Positions 10,401-20,500 of a DNA stretch of 64,000 bases are shown here, piece by piece. Each line of letters starts with the position of its first letter. The stretch's first letter is position 1. The DNA comes from Karstenula rhodostoma CBS 690.94. Lineage: Eukaryota; Ascomycota; Dothideomycetes; Pleosporales; Didymosphaeriaceae. The stretch is taken from positions 1,054,001-1,118,000 of the forward strand of contig MU001506.1 of the NCBI GenBank assembly GCA_010093485.1. Direction: 5' to 3'. The notes under the pieces were generated by a model. The model worked only from the letters and a program-made list of their open reading frames with translations, was not told the DNA's origin and ran no database searches. The position numbers and the translations under genes were made by a program.

Positions 10401-11155
10401 AAGTGCCCGGTCTTAGGCTTGGTTTAGATCTCGGCCCCCAGCGAGATGGGGTTCGTGCGTCTTTACAGGGCGAGGAATGCAAGATACATCAAGGTGAAGC
10501 GAATGCGACTATCAAAGGTAAGACATCCGCTTCTCATTTTGGTATGCCTTCCCCAACCCTCATCAAGACACGCGTCGATCAAGAGTATCACGGTGGCTAC
10601 GACGGCTGGTCGGACGTGGACGAAGAGATCGAGAGTGACAGGCCCGCTGAAGACCGAACCTTCCTGAGCGGTGTATTCAAGCACGCTATTCCAACCCAGT
10701 ACCCTTCTGTGCCTGAAGATGTGCTAGCTGCATACTACACGCTAGCAACTGCGAGTCCTGTCTTGGAGTCTCAGACTGATGCGGAAGATCGCCCTCCGAG
10801 TCCCCCGCCGTTACCTCCATGCGAGGAAGACCTCACTAATGACACACTTGGAGGATCTAGGCTTGGACATTCGTTCTTCGGTGTCTACCACCGGTTCACC
10901 TATTGCAGCACGCGGTCGGGCCGACCACCAAAATACATCTCGTCTGCGCGTCGTTATCGCCTGCTGGGTTGTGCTCATACAGCTCATGGCTCTCGGCGTC
11001 GTTTGGTTGGCGCATTGAAGCATCGCGTTTGTCACAACTGCTACGGACGATGCGTGCTGGGTCATGCTCTTCTGGGGGATGCGTATGATGGTTTTTGGGA
11101 ACGGGGTGCTGCTTCTGTGCCTGAGGATGATGAGTGGGAGAGTGACGATGATTGA
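7460..11155 (+). CDS. Large DUF6604-type protein
   Basis: A 1231-residue single-exon protein. The N-terminal ~250 residues match the pattern of the fungal DUF6604 family: a start near Y-K-R-Y-K-G-L-T, then W-L-I-N-V-A and a long helical region with K-D-L-L-P-M-A-E-A-V-A. These large cytosolic proteins are expanded in Dothideomycetes and have no established function. No transmembrane segment or signal peptide is seen. The region around 850-1100 is acidic and Glu/Pro-rich. The last ~100 residues turn Cys/His/Arg-rich before an acidic end (E-D-D-E-W-E-S-D-D-D), and another frame over the same bases reads hydrophobic, so a frameshift near 10850 is possible. The ATG at 7460 was chosen because the frame upstream lacks an ATG. 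Confidence 0.7.
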   Translation: MDYYGMNELPHSYKRYKGLTSCFQKWLINVAKERGLEIASQVEANAEKRKKTGGSKSHRIAMKDLLPMAEAVAKSGQPSKDVSGLVDLNDAIRIRKEVTEWYRLQHKSDEEHPFFISVLADVRQVFKDWIFVTPTQPEARKDNKGSPDNKKQNSFERVAFIFGYFNDAADTDDIVDDADLDSSLEAEPDRPSDQRLIPPNAPDAESQVIKADLQIDREFEVLCFLYDLYLLRQRVKGVWSDWSQRKIGTMTAAIVSDLAMAHIQQRVTSIAKELNDDGNNQEMLGIVDKLMELIPEDQRDVALSDEENRLPEYPRDLLCYDGIRTMGEYWRLGEAGVGATRELPRHDSFQLRFLLHFKVISSGGLKAPALDKFTEAFCSPDARSKVWLPFGFQVLLDIQQLLLLEDKTMGELRDDVLDHGLYIEDIMRQQIDYEDKMCGIGEQPGYMSTAGFKFSNTYLPTLMQLLDWRLQLQQDDCEEVSEMRNLPFVAAHPIFCGLTMWFYHRIYHGGAIATICWFMVGLAHLYNACRQVGGLKSSWPDLEFIIQSQGLSRIYVGGPPTDPNTFYQRVRLAMGNSVREHASDHYRQRNDRLRSERRQKRGLANYPPLEDKIIAYYQTKSRENRSSLLHNIFVFLYKDHENAVAKGSSVLPSKETSKTSQVKEKVQIIFRTIAIKRALQTKNRKTRKKNKSKVPDFSENDAMHDKALGHAASQLAEHELYANFDHFAFFRRAYTIIKRIRTEVLWDENKALVTLDAAQEPPNDLSLLVNLLVNLAPPQNKKDPVYAAEHALAMKKLKKIAKIMHEFIREQGDLEMKNAEDQMSRRREHGTVPREMFSLGSIKEATTKGIDSEDDPILEIEAKPVKDVAASEVPAENDQVRAKLPDGSQPFQFGNHKNSTFDFEYALPERSDIDIAAKAWEEDLPEALPFYDLGRKGSSEPEGAAIKSEAKPETEDASIELEASSGLEHSVVEPEAAPTPKVPGLRLGLDLGPQRDGVRASLQGEECKIHQGEANATIKGKTSASHFGMPSPTLIKTRVDQEYHGGYDGWSDVDEEIESDRPAEDRTFLSGVFKHAIPTQYPSVPEDVLAAYYTLATASPVLESQTDAEDRPPSPPPLPPCEEDLTNDTLGGSRLGHSFFGVYHRFTYCSTRSGRPPKYISSARRYRLLGCAHTAHGSRRRLVGALKHRVCHNCYGRCVLGHALLGDAYDGFWERGAASVPEDDEWESDDD

Positions 11156-11669
11156 AAGACCGACTTGATGGGATGCGATATGGGCTGGTCTACGAAACGT
11201 TTCATGGGCTAAATTGGGTATGTCTAGCATCTTTTTGTGTAACTGCAGGTTTCGGTAGTGCTCGTTGTGGGTTTCAAGCGTAAACTTGTTTGCCGGTCAA
11301 ATCACCGTACACGTTTGGAACAGTTAAAATGGGTGAAATGATGTTATTGTGATCAGCAGACTACATGTTGTACGTCTAGATTGAAGCACCCTTTCGATAT
11401 GCAGTAAGACTACTACAAACCAGGTAAGTCCTTGGTGCGCTTCAGTTCCGCCTACCATGCATTGTATAGTCCAACTCGATGGACCCTGAGTATCTTTTTG
11501 TCTAGTCAAAGGTAACTTGCTCTACCCATTGTAGCATTGTCCTAACGAACAAGAAGTCTTGTTACGCGGCAAAACTCGCATCTCGGAGATTGACAAGTCC
11601 TGTTGCTCACGACGAAGTCAGCTGTAGGTCATTGGCTGGTACACGATAGCCTGCGCAACACGAGCGTTG

Positions 11670-11780
11670 GCGGCCGACGGGAGCGAGTACACAGGCGCCT
11701 ACTCCCCCACCCTCACCGCATCTCAACACCAGCTCTTCCACCGCGGCCGCATCGCCGCGCTGGTCGACGCCGGCGCCGAG
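11670..11780 (+). pseudogene. Relic of homocysteine S-methyltransferase
   Basis: A 37-codon GC-rich island stands out from its AT-richer flanks. It reads A-D-G-S-E-Y-T-G-A-Y and then F-H-R-G-R-I-A-A-L-V-D-A-G-A-E. This is the recognisable central block of homocysteine S-methyltransferases (the MmuM/Mht1/Sam4 family), where a G-P-Y-G-A block normally precedes and a catalytic-domain strand follows. Neither neighbour is present: upstream and downstream codons quickly lose similarity and meet stops. I interpret it as a gene scrap left by recombination or transposition. No function is expected. Recognition is by motif, without alignment. Confidence 0.6.
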
Positions 11781-12423
11781 GAAAGTAGGAACGAAATCTC
11801 TTACTATTACTCAGTCAGTGGACTATCCAATTTTGGAATTTTGGAATAAGGAGGGTGGATTACCGGGCATGAATGCTGTTTGTATAATATCAAGGAACGA
11901 CCGCACGCGCAGCATTGCCACACATACGCATATTTCTTCACCTCATTTGTACCTTAGTGAAGTCTCTTTATCCCCACCACCCCGAGAGCCTCTCGCCACA
12001 AGATATTTTCTCTCTTGCGCATCCAAGAAGGAGGGAGTTGTTGAGACCGTGAGTCTGAGTCCTTGTATATATCTCAAGACTATCCTACCATTATTACGTT
12101 ATCCTTGCACAAGCAACTCCCGCTCACTTCTGGATTACAGTCAAAGGACGATGACTAGTGTTGTGCGGTTCGAGACAGAGTTATTGAGGCAGAGTAATTG
12201 GTGAGAAGTTTGGTTAGGCGATATTCCGCGGAGGGTTTGCTAACGAGATGCTAAGCGGGGTGGGAACCAAGATGCCTATGTTTTTGCTGATGTTAGCATT
12301 CTCCGACGGATGATTACGCGACTCTTACATGGTTACCAATGCGTATCAACCGCCACGCATGGGCAATCGATGAGATGCCAATGGCTTGAATATGGTTCTT
12401 CGCTCGCGGCGACCTAATTGTAC

Positions 12424-12600
12424 CTTTCTATAGGAATATCTTTATGTTAGGTAGTAACTTAGTATTATTACTATATAAAGTAAACTAATTTAATGTAAGA
12501 CAGTATTATTAAAGTGCTAGAGCTATAGGATGCGCGCTTAGAGTATAGTAGTATAGAGAGCAGAGAGCGTAGAGCGCAGTTACAGTCTGCATCCTACGTC
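12424..12600. repeat. TA-rich, RIP-like degenerate segment
   Basis: This segment is markedly rich in TA steps (runs such as TATTATTACTATATAAAG) and then in AGAGAGC/GTAGAGC purine words. It has no coding potential. The composition resembles repeats mutated by repeat-induced point mutation in ascomycetes, and it sits directly upstream of a gene copy that has lost its 5' half. Confidence 0.4.
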
Positions 12601-12719
12601 CCACACTATTATCTCTTGTCGACCTAGTTGCGACTGCCGGCTATAATTTTTGGAACGGTAAAGAGACGCACGCATATCCGAGGTGTGCGCGAGTTGGCGG
12701 AAATGCGGTTAGCGATGAA

Positions 12720-13649
12720 GTGCTTCGAAGCGGCGACGTGCTGATTGCACCCTTTTTCAAACTACCGCAAAATTTTGACAGAAAACAGAATGACAACCTG
12801 ATCTATCCATTATCCAGTGAACCTTTCAGTGCCACATCGATCGCCGAAAGATCTGTTGCCAGACTGACCAAGACAACGAGCTTCTTGAACGAGCTTCGTC
12901 AAGAATTTCAGGTCACTATCAGTGCATGCGAACGGTTTCTTTCACCCAAAGGGGATTATTGCACATACTTCTACGACAACGAAAAGTCAATGTCTAGCAC
13001 GACTTTTCGAAGAACCGCAGACTCCATTCGATATTCTTTCAGGTGTCTCGTGGACCTAGAACGACGGCTGGCTTCGTTAAAAGAGTCGTGTCAAAAATCC
13101 AAAGAAGCTGTGAGTGTATTGACTATGCTATAACGTAATTGAAACTTATGGGGAAAAGATCGAACTTGGTGTGAGCATCCAACACCACAAAGAGAATGCG
13201 CTACTCAGTAGACAAGCAAACACTCTGAGTCGAGAAGTAATCGTACTCAGTACGCGGGCTAACAGCCTTGCTAGAGATGCGAATTTGATAGCAGCGGAAA
13301 ACAAAAGGGTTGCTACAACAAGCAACCTTCACGCGGCTCTTATGGTCAATGTGCGTTAAGCTGATCACCGGTGCATAACTGGGCGCTGACCGTATAACAG
13401 ATGAATCAATTCATGGTACCTGTGGTCATCGTTGTTGGATACTTCAGCATCGAGGCAGAGATGTTTGGATTTCAGAAATCCACTAAGACGATTTTTGTCT
13501 CCATCTTAGTACTTTATCTCGTTTTGTACCTGGTCAACGTCATGACATCCCTACTGCGCCACAAATCAATGGTGAAAGGGCCCCTTTCTCGCATCTTGGC
13601 CGGACAGTTTGATCAACTTCTTCTCGATGATGGGGAAATTGGTACGTGA
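12720..13649 (+). pseudogene. Truncated CorA-like family copy A (3' exons only)
   Basis: This is the 3' part of the same gene family as 20985-23172 and 26810-28865. Three coding blocks are joined by intact splice sites: an open stretch ending at 13109, 13159-13350, and 13401-13649. The middle block is a heptad-like coiled coil. The last carries F-M-V-P-V-V-I-V-V-G-Y-F-S, then a second membrane segment (I-F-V-S-I-L-V-L-Y-L-V-L). Both introns fall at the same codons as in copy B, for example just before the coiled coil where an exon starts ATC-x-x-CTT. The first four exons of copy B have no counterpart here; the upstream side is the TA-rich segment. The 5' edge given is the start of the open frame (a GTG), not a real start codon. 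Probably non-functional. Confidence 0.6.
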
Positions 13650-14072
13650 ATATCGCAGTCCGATGACTGAGCTGATCTTGGTGTGGGGTGAAGCGCGAAG
13701 AGGTGCAGTTTAAACAGGAACATAATCTTGTCTTTGTCTCGCTCTCAGAAAGGGTACTACAGGTAGCGTGACCGTCGGTAAAAACCTTTCTACTGGAAAT
13801 TTGCAGTCTTCTTCCACCTTCATTTGCTGGGCCTGACGCAAGCTGGAGTAAGAGTTGGATGAACTCAAGCGCAAGGATGGGGCTCGCTCATGGAAACAAA
13901 GTGGCGAGGAACTTCTTCTCTAAAAACTCTTGTTCTAGTATTCGTCCTGCCATCATGCCAATTTCATCTTCTCGTTCTCACATACGGTCGCACACTCAGT
14001 GAGGTATAGCCTGCCATACAGCTACTAGGACATCCTCATGTGGGCTATTACTTATGAAACATGGCTCAGAGG

Positions 14073-14603
14073 CAGACATGCGCTAGTTTCCGCCGAAGGT
14101 TTTCTATTCGTGGATCATCAGACTAATTCCCCTTTATGATGCGATTCGGCTTGCCAGCATATGAATTCTTCACCAGCAGAAGACAGGGACAAAAGTGCTA
14201 GGACTGAAAGCTTTGACTGATGGCGAAGCCAGACTCACTTGGACCAATGTTATAGTAAATTTATGTGGGGGGCGTGCGCTAATCCTATCGATGGAGACAG
14301 GATGAGACCCAGTGCCTTGGTTATCAACCAAAACCCTGGTAAATAACCCAGCCATAGTTCGGGATCTTGCATTCAAGGCTACTACGCACAACTGATGAGC
14401 GAACGTACGAAAGAAGGGGGAACAGGGCGCCACTTCAGTTCGGTCACTGACTTCGATGTGTTTCGAATAAAGCGATAGTCTCGGTCAAATGTCAACTTTC
14501 AGAACACCACCTAAATTATGCTGTGATGAAACATGCCCACAGCGGTCCAGCCAACAGACATGCGCTAGCACCCGCCGCAGCTTTTCTATTCGTGGATAAT
14601 CAG
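14073..14603 (+). repeat. Diverged 49-bp direct repeat pair
   Basis: Two 49-base segments, 14073-14121 and 14555-14603, start with CAGACATGCGCTAG and end with TTTCTATTCGTGGAT plus five or six bases. They differ at about six positions. A further shared word GAAACATG lies upstream of each. They may be fragments of one duplicated element. Confidence 0.55.
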
Positions 14604-14815
14604 GCCACGTGTTTTAGAAGCCTTGCAATTTCGCAACCGTTCAAGAGTACAGGGGTTGGCCCGATAAGCGAGGCGGAGGAAAGTCTCACCACACGGCTGG
14701 AAATCAGCTCGGCCAGCGGACGAACAGTCTCGATTCCGTCGATAAGAAAGTCCAAGGTTTCTTGGCAATCGGCCAAGCTGCCAAGAGCCCCGCTTCCAAT
14801 TATTCCGCCAAGCTG
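14603..14815 (-). pseudogene. Unidentified coding relic
   Basis: On the minus strand a 71-codon stretch, bounded by stops on both sides, has protein-like composition: G-G-I-I-G-S-G-A-L-G, then alternating Leu/Ile helices (E-T-L-D-F-L-I-D-G-I-E-T-V) and L-I-G-P-T-P-V-L-L-N-G. Similar-looking sequence continues beyond the stop at 14600-14602. I cannot name the family. The interrupted frame suggests a decayed gene. The call is tentative. Confidence 0.25.
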
Positions 14816-15160
14816 TCAGTCCAACCTGACGCATCACGCCAAGGTACCCGATGCCTTGTTGGACATCTTGCATAGTAGCACAGGGGCATAGCGCCGGAAA
14901 GATGTTCTGTTTCAAACAAATGTCGGAGTTGCGGTCAGTGCCGTGAGGGCGGCACAGTGAAGCGGGAGGTGAGAGTTTGTATAAAGAGATGGGTGGACGC
15001 ATGTGCAGAACAGCATCACATTCTCTGTCTCACTTCAGTCTCTCGTTTGCTTGAAGCAACCCACTCTCGTTACCAATCTTCCATTCTTTTATATACTTGC
15101 TTACCCAAAAATCCGCCTTACCGCTTCTGCAAAGTTTCGACATCTCGACAATCATCCACA

Positions 15161-16055
15161 ATGAAGTTCACTCTCATCGCCGCTGTTGCTGCCTTCGTGG
15201 CCCCTATTGCCGCCGGTCCTGCCCAGCAGTCTCCCAATGAGTTCTTCAGCTTGACCAAGCGTGCTACCCTTCCCGCCCCCAAGTCGAAGGGATCCGTCAC
15301 CTACAAGAAGCCTCAGCCTATCTCGGGTACCTTCGACGGTGGATACAAGACCTATGGCCGTGGTGTCAAGTGCACTGGCCAGGCTGAGGGCGGTGACGCT
15401 GATGCCGTCTTCATCCTCGAGAATGGCGCCACCCTGAAGAACGTCATCATCGGTGCTGGTATGTGACCTCTAATGCTGGATTTGACGTCCGACGAAGTGC
15501 ATGCTGACAGATCCTCAGACCAGATCGAGGGCGTCCACTGCAAGGGTGCCTGCACCATTGAGAACGTCTGGTGGATCAACGTCTGCGAAGACGCACTCAC
15601 TATCAAGGGCGATGGCAACGCGCTCATCAAGGGCGGAGGTGCTCAAGGTGCTGACGACAAGGTCATCCAGCACAACGGAAAGGGCACCGTCACCATCGAT
15701 GGTTTCACTGCCATGGTAAGTATACTTACTGTCTGCGTTCTCTTCTCTTATGCTCGATGGACTGACGTTGGCTCTTTAGGACTTCGGCAAGCTCTACCGC
15801 GCGTGCGGCAACTGCAAGAACTCGGTTGCCCGCAACGTCGTTATCAAGAACGTCAAGGCCTACAACGGCAAATTGCTCGCAGGCATCAACCCTAACTTCG
15901 GCGGAACTGCTACCATCTCTTCCACCTGCGCCTCTTCCGTCAAGAACATCTGCGAGGAGTTCAAGGGAACCACCCCTGGAAACGAGCCCAAGTCTGTCTC
16001 CAAGGGTCCCTCCAACTACTGCAAGTACACTGCCTCTGCCGTCAAGTCTTGCTAG
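15161..16055 (+). CDS. Secreted pectate lyase, family PL3
   Basis: A 256-residue pectate lyase of polysaccharide lyase family 3, which cleaves de-esterified pectin by beta-elimination outside the cell. Exons are 15161-15458, 15519-15715 and 15780-16055, all GT..AG and frame-keeping. Residues 1-19 form a signal peptide ([19 protein letters not shown]). The parallel beta-helix shows the family motifs: T-F-D-G-G near residue 61, [29 protein letters not shown], the C-E-D-A-L-T-I-K-G Ca2+-site region, and C-G-N-C. The protein is Cys-rich at the end ([11 protein letters not shown]). It points to a plant-associated or plant-decaying lifestyle. It converges on the peptidase gene. Confidence 0.93.
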
Positions 16056-16389
16056 AAGGCTCATGAGACTGTCGCGAGAGCGAACTGTCTGGTAAAACCG
16101 ATGTGGATGTGTGTTCGATGGTTGGAGGATTGTTTGGAGGATTCTTGTTGTATACTTTTGATCTAGTAGCACATGCGGTGCATGTAATATATACTGAATA
16201 TTTGCCAAAAACCTGAAGTGCACTTTGTGAGCCAATGGTACGACATTCTGCGCCCAGATGTAATGAGATCTAAGTTCCGAGCCTGGCTGCGAACACAATC
16301 GTTATGCAATGTTCGTGAACGGAGGCTCGTATCATGATCTTGATCGATTTGATCGTATGTGAATGCGGTAATGTTCAGCGTGTATATAC
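16056..16389. other. Convergent 3' intergenic region
   Basis: This lies between the 3' ends of the pectate lyase and peptidase genes. I see no feature beyond presumed untranslated regions. Confidence 0.55.
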
Positions 16390-17583
16390 TCATAATTCCT
16401 GTTGGTACTGATGATCCATCCTCGACGCCTCAAGGATCAACCGCCTGTAGTCCAACACTGCCTGTTCCAACTCCTTCTTCTTCAAAGCCTCGTGGTCGGA
16501 ATGAGCGACCAATATGCTGCCAGGCCCATACAAATATCTCCGATGTTCACCAGCAAGGAGCGGTACGTCCGTTCCATAGTTGACGGTCAAGGTATCAAAA
16601 CTCTTGATGTCGCAATCAATGTTGACAGGAGGATATCCCTCACCTGCCCATTCAATCCCCAAGCCACCACCTTGCTTCTCTACACGTGCCTTCACATCCG
16701 AAAGTGCGCTTATGACGAGGCCACGAACATCGCTCGGTGTGCCAGCCGCAAGACGAACAGCAATGTTTGCTGAAGCTGTTTCTGCAACCACGTTCCCAGC
16801 AACACCGCCTGCGATCTTTCCAAAGTTCATCGTCGTGTTCCCGTATTTCTCAGACCAAGGCAGGCCATTCGCTCGTAATTCCAGCAGTTTGGCGAGTGCT
16901 TCGGTAAGGACATCGTTGGCGCTGACGCCTAGCCAAGGATAACCCGAATGCGCTGCTTTGCCCTTGATGTGCAAAGTGAAGCTTAGTATGCCCTTGTGCC
17001 CACAAACAAGTTTGCCCTCGGTCGGCTCGCCAAAGATGACAACCTCATAGTTGGGCTGCGGTCGCTCAGACCACGAAGAGAAAGCGCGCATGCCGTCACC
17101 GCCGGTCTCTTCGCCCACGACGAACAGCAGCGACAAATCATCGCGTAGGTGTTCCCTCAAAGCTTGAACGGCGATGATCTGGGCAGCAGCACTGCCCTTT
17201 GCATCAACCGAGCCACGTCCACCAATCACACCCGTAGTTTTGTTGTGATAGTACGGCCAGTATGGAGGTACGGTATCGATGTGAGAAGAGACGAGGACCG
17301 TGGTCGAGCGTTTCGAACCGTATGCGAGAAGATTATACCGATTTTCGGAGACTTGCTGTGTCTCTACAGTGAAATTTTTATCGCGCAAGTAAGACGAGAG
17401 CCATTGACCCACGTCGCCTTCGTTGCCGGTGATCGATTCGGTCTCAACAAGTTTGCGGTGAAGGTACAAGAGCTCTGCTGAGTCGGCTTCGGGCAGTAAC
17501 ACGTCGTCGACAAGGGTGGGTGTTTGCTTGCATGCTGCTGCTCGGCTCGCAGCGAGCGCGACAAGCGCCAGGGACACAAACAT
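16390..17583 (-). CDS. Secreted M20 metallopeptidase
   Basis: A 397-residue zinc-dependent hydrolase of peptidase family M20 (carboxypeptidase/ArgE-DapE group) acting on peptides or N-acyl amino acids. Residues 1-18 form a signal peptide ending A-S-R-A-A-A. The metal and catalytic motifs are present in order: S-S-H-I-D-T-V-P (His ligand, Asp), G-R-G-S-V-D-A-K-G (bridging Asp), V-G-E-E-T-G-G (catalytic and ligand Glu), F-G-E-P-T-E-G, and V-A-H-S-D-H-E-A-L (final His). The dimerisation (lid) domain spans about 185-300, with the G-H-K-G motif at its start. It is single-exon and full-length for the family. The ATG at 17583 is followed directly by the signal peptide. Confidence 0.88.
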   Translation of the reverse strand: MFVSLALVALAASRAAACKQTPTLVDDVLLPEADSAELLYLHRKLVETESITGNEGDVGQWLSSYLRDKNFTVETQQVSENRYNLLAYGSKRSTTVLVSSHIDTVPPYWPYYHNKTTGVIGGRGSVDAKGSAAAQIIAVQALREHLRDDLSLLFVVGEETGGDGMRAFSSWSERPQPNYEVVIFGEPTEGKLVCGHKGILSFTLHIKGKAAHSGYPWLGVSANDVLTEALAKLLELRANGLPWSEKYGNTTMNFGKIAGGVAGNVVAETASANIAVRLAAGTPSDVRGLVISALSDVKARVEKQGGGLGIEWAGEGYPPVNIDCDIKSFDTLTVNYGTDVPLLAGEHRRYLYGPGSILVAHSDHEALKKKELEQAVLDYRRLILEASRMDHQYQQEL

Positions 17584-20500
17584 GTTGTTGACGTTGGCGT
17601 GAAGTCAGACAGCTGGACGATGATGCTTTGAGCCGTCCAAGCTTTGACCAAGCGGACCTTCGGGAGTGGGGCGAACTCCCAACCCTTCTCTTCGGTGGCT
17701 ATTACAATCGAGGTTTCTTGCAAAATCACAGATTTGCTCTTGCGGACTACCAACGCTGTACTTTGGAGATGCTGTAGCGTCGTTCGTAGGCGCAACGAAC
17801 GTGTCATCGCGATGCTGACGTGGTCTTTGTTGTTAAAAATGTTAACAGAGCACGGGAACTCGCTGAAAGCAGTATCATAATCTAGATCCGGGATCGAACA
17901 GGGTTTTCTTTGAATGAACACGTCTAGAAAACGCTATGGCGATTTTCCTATATTAGGAGTTCCGGACTCCTCTCGGGCTTTAAGCTTCCCGCGCTCGTAT
18001 GCACAGCACCGGATTAGTGGTTAACACACGAACCTCTCCATCATTTCCCCTGAATTGAATTTACCAAACTTCACCTTTCCCAGTACCACAGGCGCCAACA
18101 CCACGTGCGCAGACAAGTATCCAACGAATTGATACGCGACATCGCGCGTTCTGGCCGGGTCAACCCTGCTTCTGAGCAGCAGCGCGACAGCCACAGCCTC
18201 TTAGCAGTGGTTGTGTTACCAAGTTTAAAGTGGTTCTCCGAGGCACGCTGCTTATTCAGGAATCGGCTTATGATGTTATTGGAAGGAGGGGCTGGAAAGA
18301 AATATCCAGAAGGTTATCATACCTCGCCGCGGCCCTCAAGGTCGGACGCTCCAGCCTGCTCGGGGCGAGGGCTACACTGTGGTCCTTTGACGCAACCTAG
18401 TGGAGAGACGCATACATACAGAACACAGAGCTGTGAGGCTTCTATTGGCGAATTAATATGGACTTTTTCTGAGACGAACCCAACCGGCTTGGGTCGTGAG
18501 CCTTACAGATTCCGTCGGCGGAACGGTCCGCGTGCCGCCTTATCAGAGCAGGTTAGTCCGTGTTTACAACATGCTTTCGCGCCTCTAGCCGAGAACAACA
18601 TGTTGTTAATCGAATCAGATCGTTTCATTATGGAGTACTTCAAATCACAAATTCAAAAAACCTTCGTCAAATTCAGCCCCACCCACAATGATTGCGTTTC
18701 ACACTTTGACATTATTCCCGTCTTAGTCGTCTAGCTTAGACATTGATCATCCATGACAACTTCCGGAGGTATTGATCGATACTGACATACTGGTAGATCC
18801 CGAAAAGCAAATTTCCATACGATCCGAATTGTTGTGCTCACGGTAAGAAATTTGCTTATGTGTGGGAGTGTGTACGTAACCTGTTCTGATATTGTGCATT
18901 CACCTTGCTTATTGGAGACAGAGTTATTGTGGGCTTGATTCAATAGCCTATCGGAATCGGGTTTGTCCGTCCTGCTCACATGGAAGATGCAGTCTTTGCC
19001 CTATCATCAAGGTCCAAGTTCGCTGAACCAGTTGTGATCCTGCTCGAACACGAAGACCCGGTTCGTCGACCAAACCGACCCTACCTGTATCGAACTGCGT
19101 CTTTACTGTGCCCGCGTAAAGACACCGGAGGCCTGTTTGAAATCTTTGTGTTTTGGCACCCCACAGAGTTCCTGTATTGAGTTTTGCCGCGGCTTGCAAA
19201 AGCGCGCGAAGTACCACATTTGAAAGACGCCGGAGGAGGGGGCTGCGGTGGGGATTGGGGACGGGATTGAGGGAAGTGGGTACGTTTGCGGATGTGGGGA
19301 AGATCAGGAAGATATATATGCTGGGGGAGGGCGGGGCGAAGAGGAAGAGCAAGAGCAAGGGGAATGGGAAGGGGAAGAAGGAGGCTGCTGTTAATAGGGA
19401 TTGGGAGGGAGGGTTAAGCGGAAGGAGATGAAGAGTGTAATTTGGGGTTTTTTCCTACTATCGCTTCTCGCATGTACGTTCAGCGATAAGAAGGAAGTCT
19501 TCAGAAATGTCTTTGCAACTCTGTGTCTATGGTGATCTACCCTTTATTCGTCTCCACATGGTTGCGGGAATGTCTCCGCTTATTGAACGCGCAAGAATGT
19601 TGCAGTCATGACGAGTGACCAACCTGGTGGATGCCCTAGTCAATAATTTGTTCTTGTCTGGATTTTACTGTGTTGAGGTTTTTGATGCATGGTGAGTCCT
19701 CTCGTGACACCGCTAACGCTTCTCGCTTGCTGCAAGAGCGAACCTCAGCCGCATGCCGACTACGTGGGCAGTGGCGCTGTACTCCGCAATCTCACGCCCG
19801 AAATTCTGCAGATAACCCAGCGTATATGTTAGATTGGGACATACGTCTTCCATACTGGCTCGGACGTCCGCTCGTTCGAATAATAGCCGGTCGTGCATAG
19901 CCATCTATGGATTAGGTACGGTTTCCGGTGAATGGGCTGAGAAGGCTGACCGAGACGTTGTTTTGGGCTTCTACTTGGTCCACGTTTCTCGAATGCTTGT
20001 GCATGCTGTACACACTAGTGTGCTACTTGTTCCCAAATTGATGGGACCAGATCATGGGGCTTATCTACCAGTACATCGGATCACTGACAGACATCATAGG
20101 GTTGCATGTGCACCCCGTACGGCTAATCTTCCCAACACGCATCATGCATTCATGCCCAAAGGAGTGGAATATGGTGCAAGGCTGAATGCCTCATTTCAGC
20201 AACGTCCGCATGCGCGGATTCACCGCTTCTCAGGAACAAACGCCAATGGAAGAGTAGGGCGTCAGCCGTTCCCGGCTTGTACAATCATCAGAGTGGGCTT
20301 TCCCACCAAAGAAATGCGAGATCAAGCATTCACCTACTTTGCGTCGAAGCACAGCCTCCAACATGATCGCTTCGCAACCCAGGCAGAGCTACGTGTCAGT
20401 TTTGTCGAACAATCTGCCTGCTAGGCAATACGAGTCGGGGAATGGCGATGCCTTCGAAGTTCACGATGCAGATAACGATGGGTCGGTGACGAACAACGAA

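Larger units (their letters stand above)
11156..12719. other. Gene-free accessory stretch
   Basis: No intact gene is visible over about 1.5 kb. It contains the short homocysteine methyltransferase relic (11670-11780) and a strongly TA-rich segment (12424-12600), both described separately. The remainder shows scattered stops in all frames. Confidence 0.55.
13650..15160. other. Gene-free stretch with small repeat and relic
   Basis: No intact gene is visible. It contains a diverged 49-bp direct repeat (14073-14121 and 14555-14603), a minus-strand relic (14603-14815) and, at its end, the promoter and leader of the pectate lyase gene. Confidence 0.5.

Noticed and set aside
18105..18734. 209-codon open frame
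   Set aside because: It begins at GTG, not ATG, has no motifs, and its composition does not look like a conserved fungal protein.
19834..20424. 196-codon open frame
   Set aside because: It begins at TTG; no domain, signal peptide or plausible splice context was seen.
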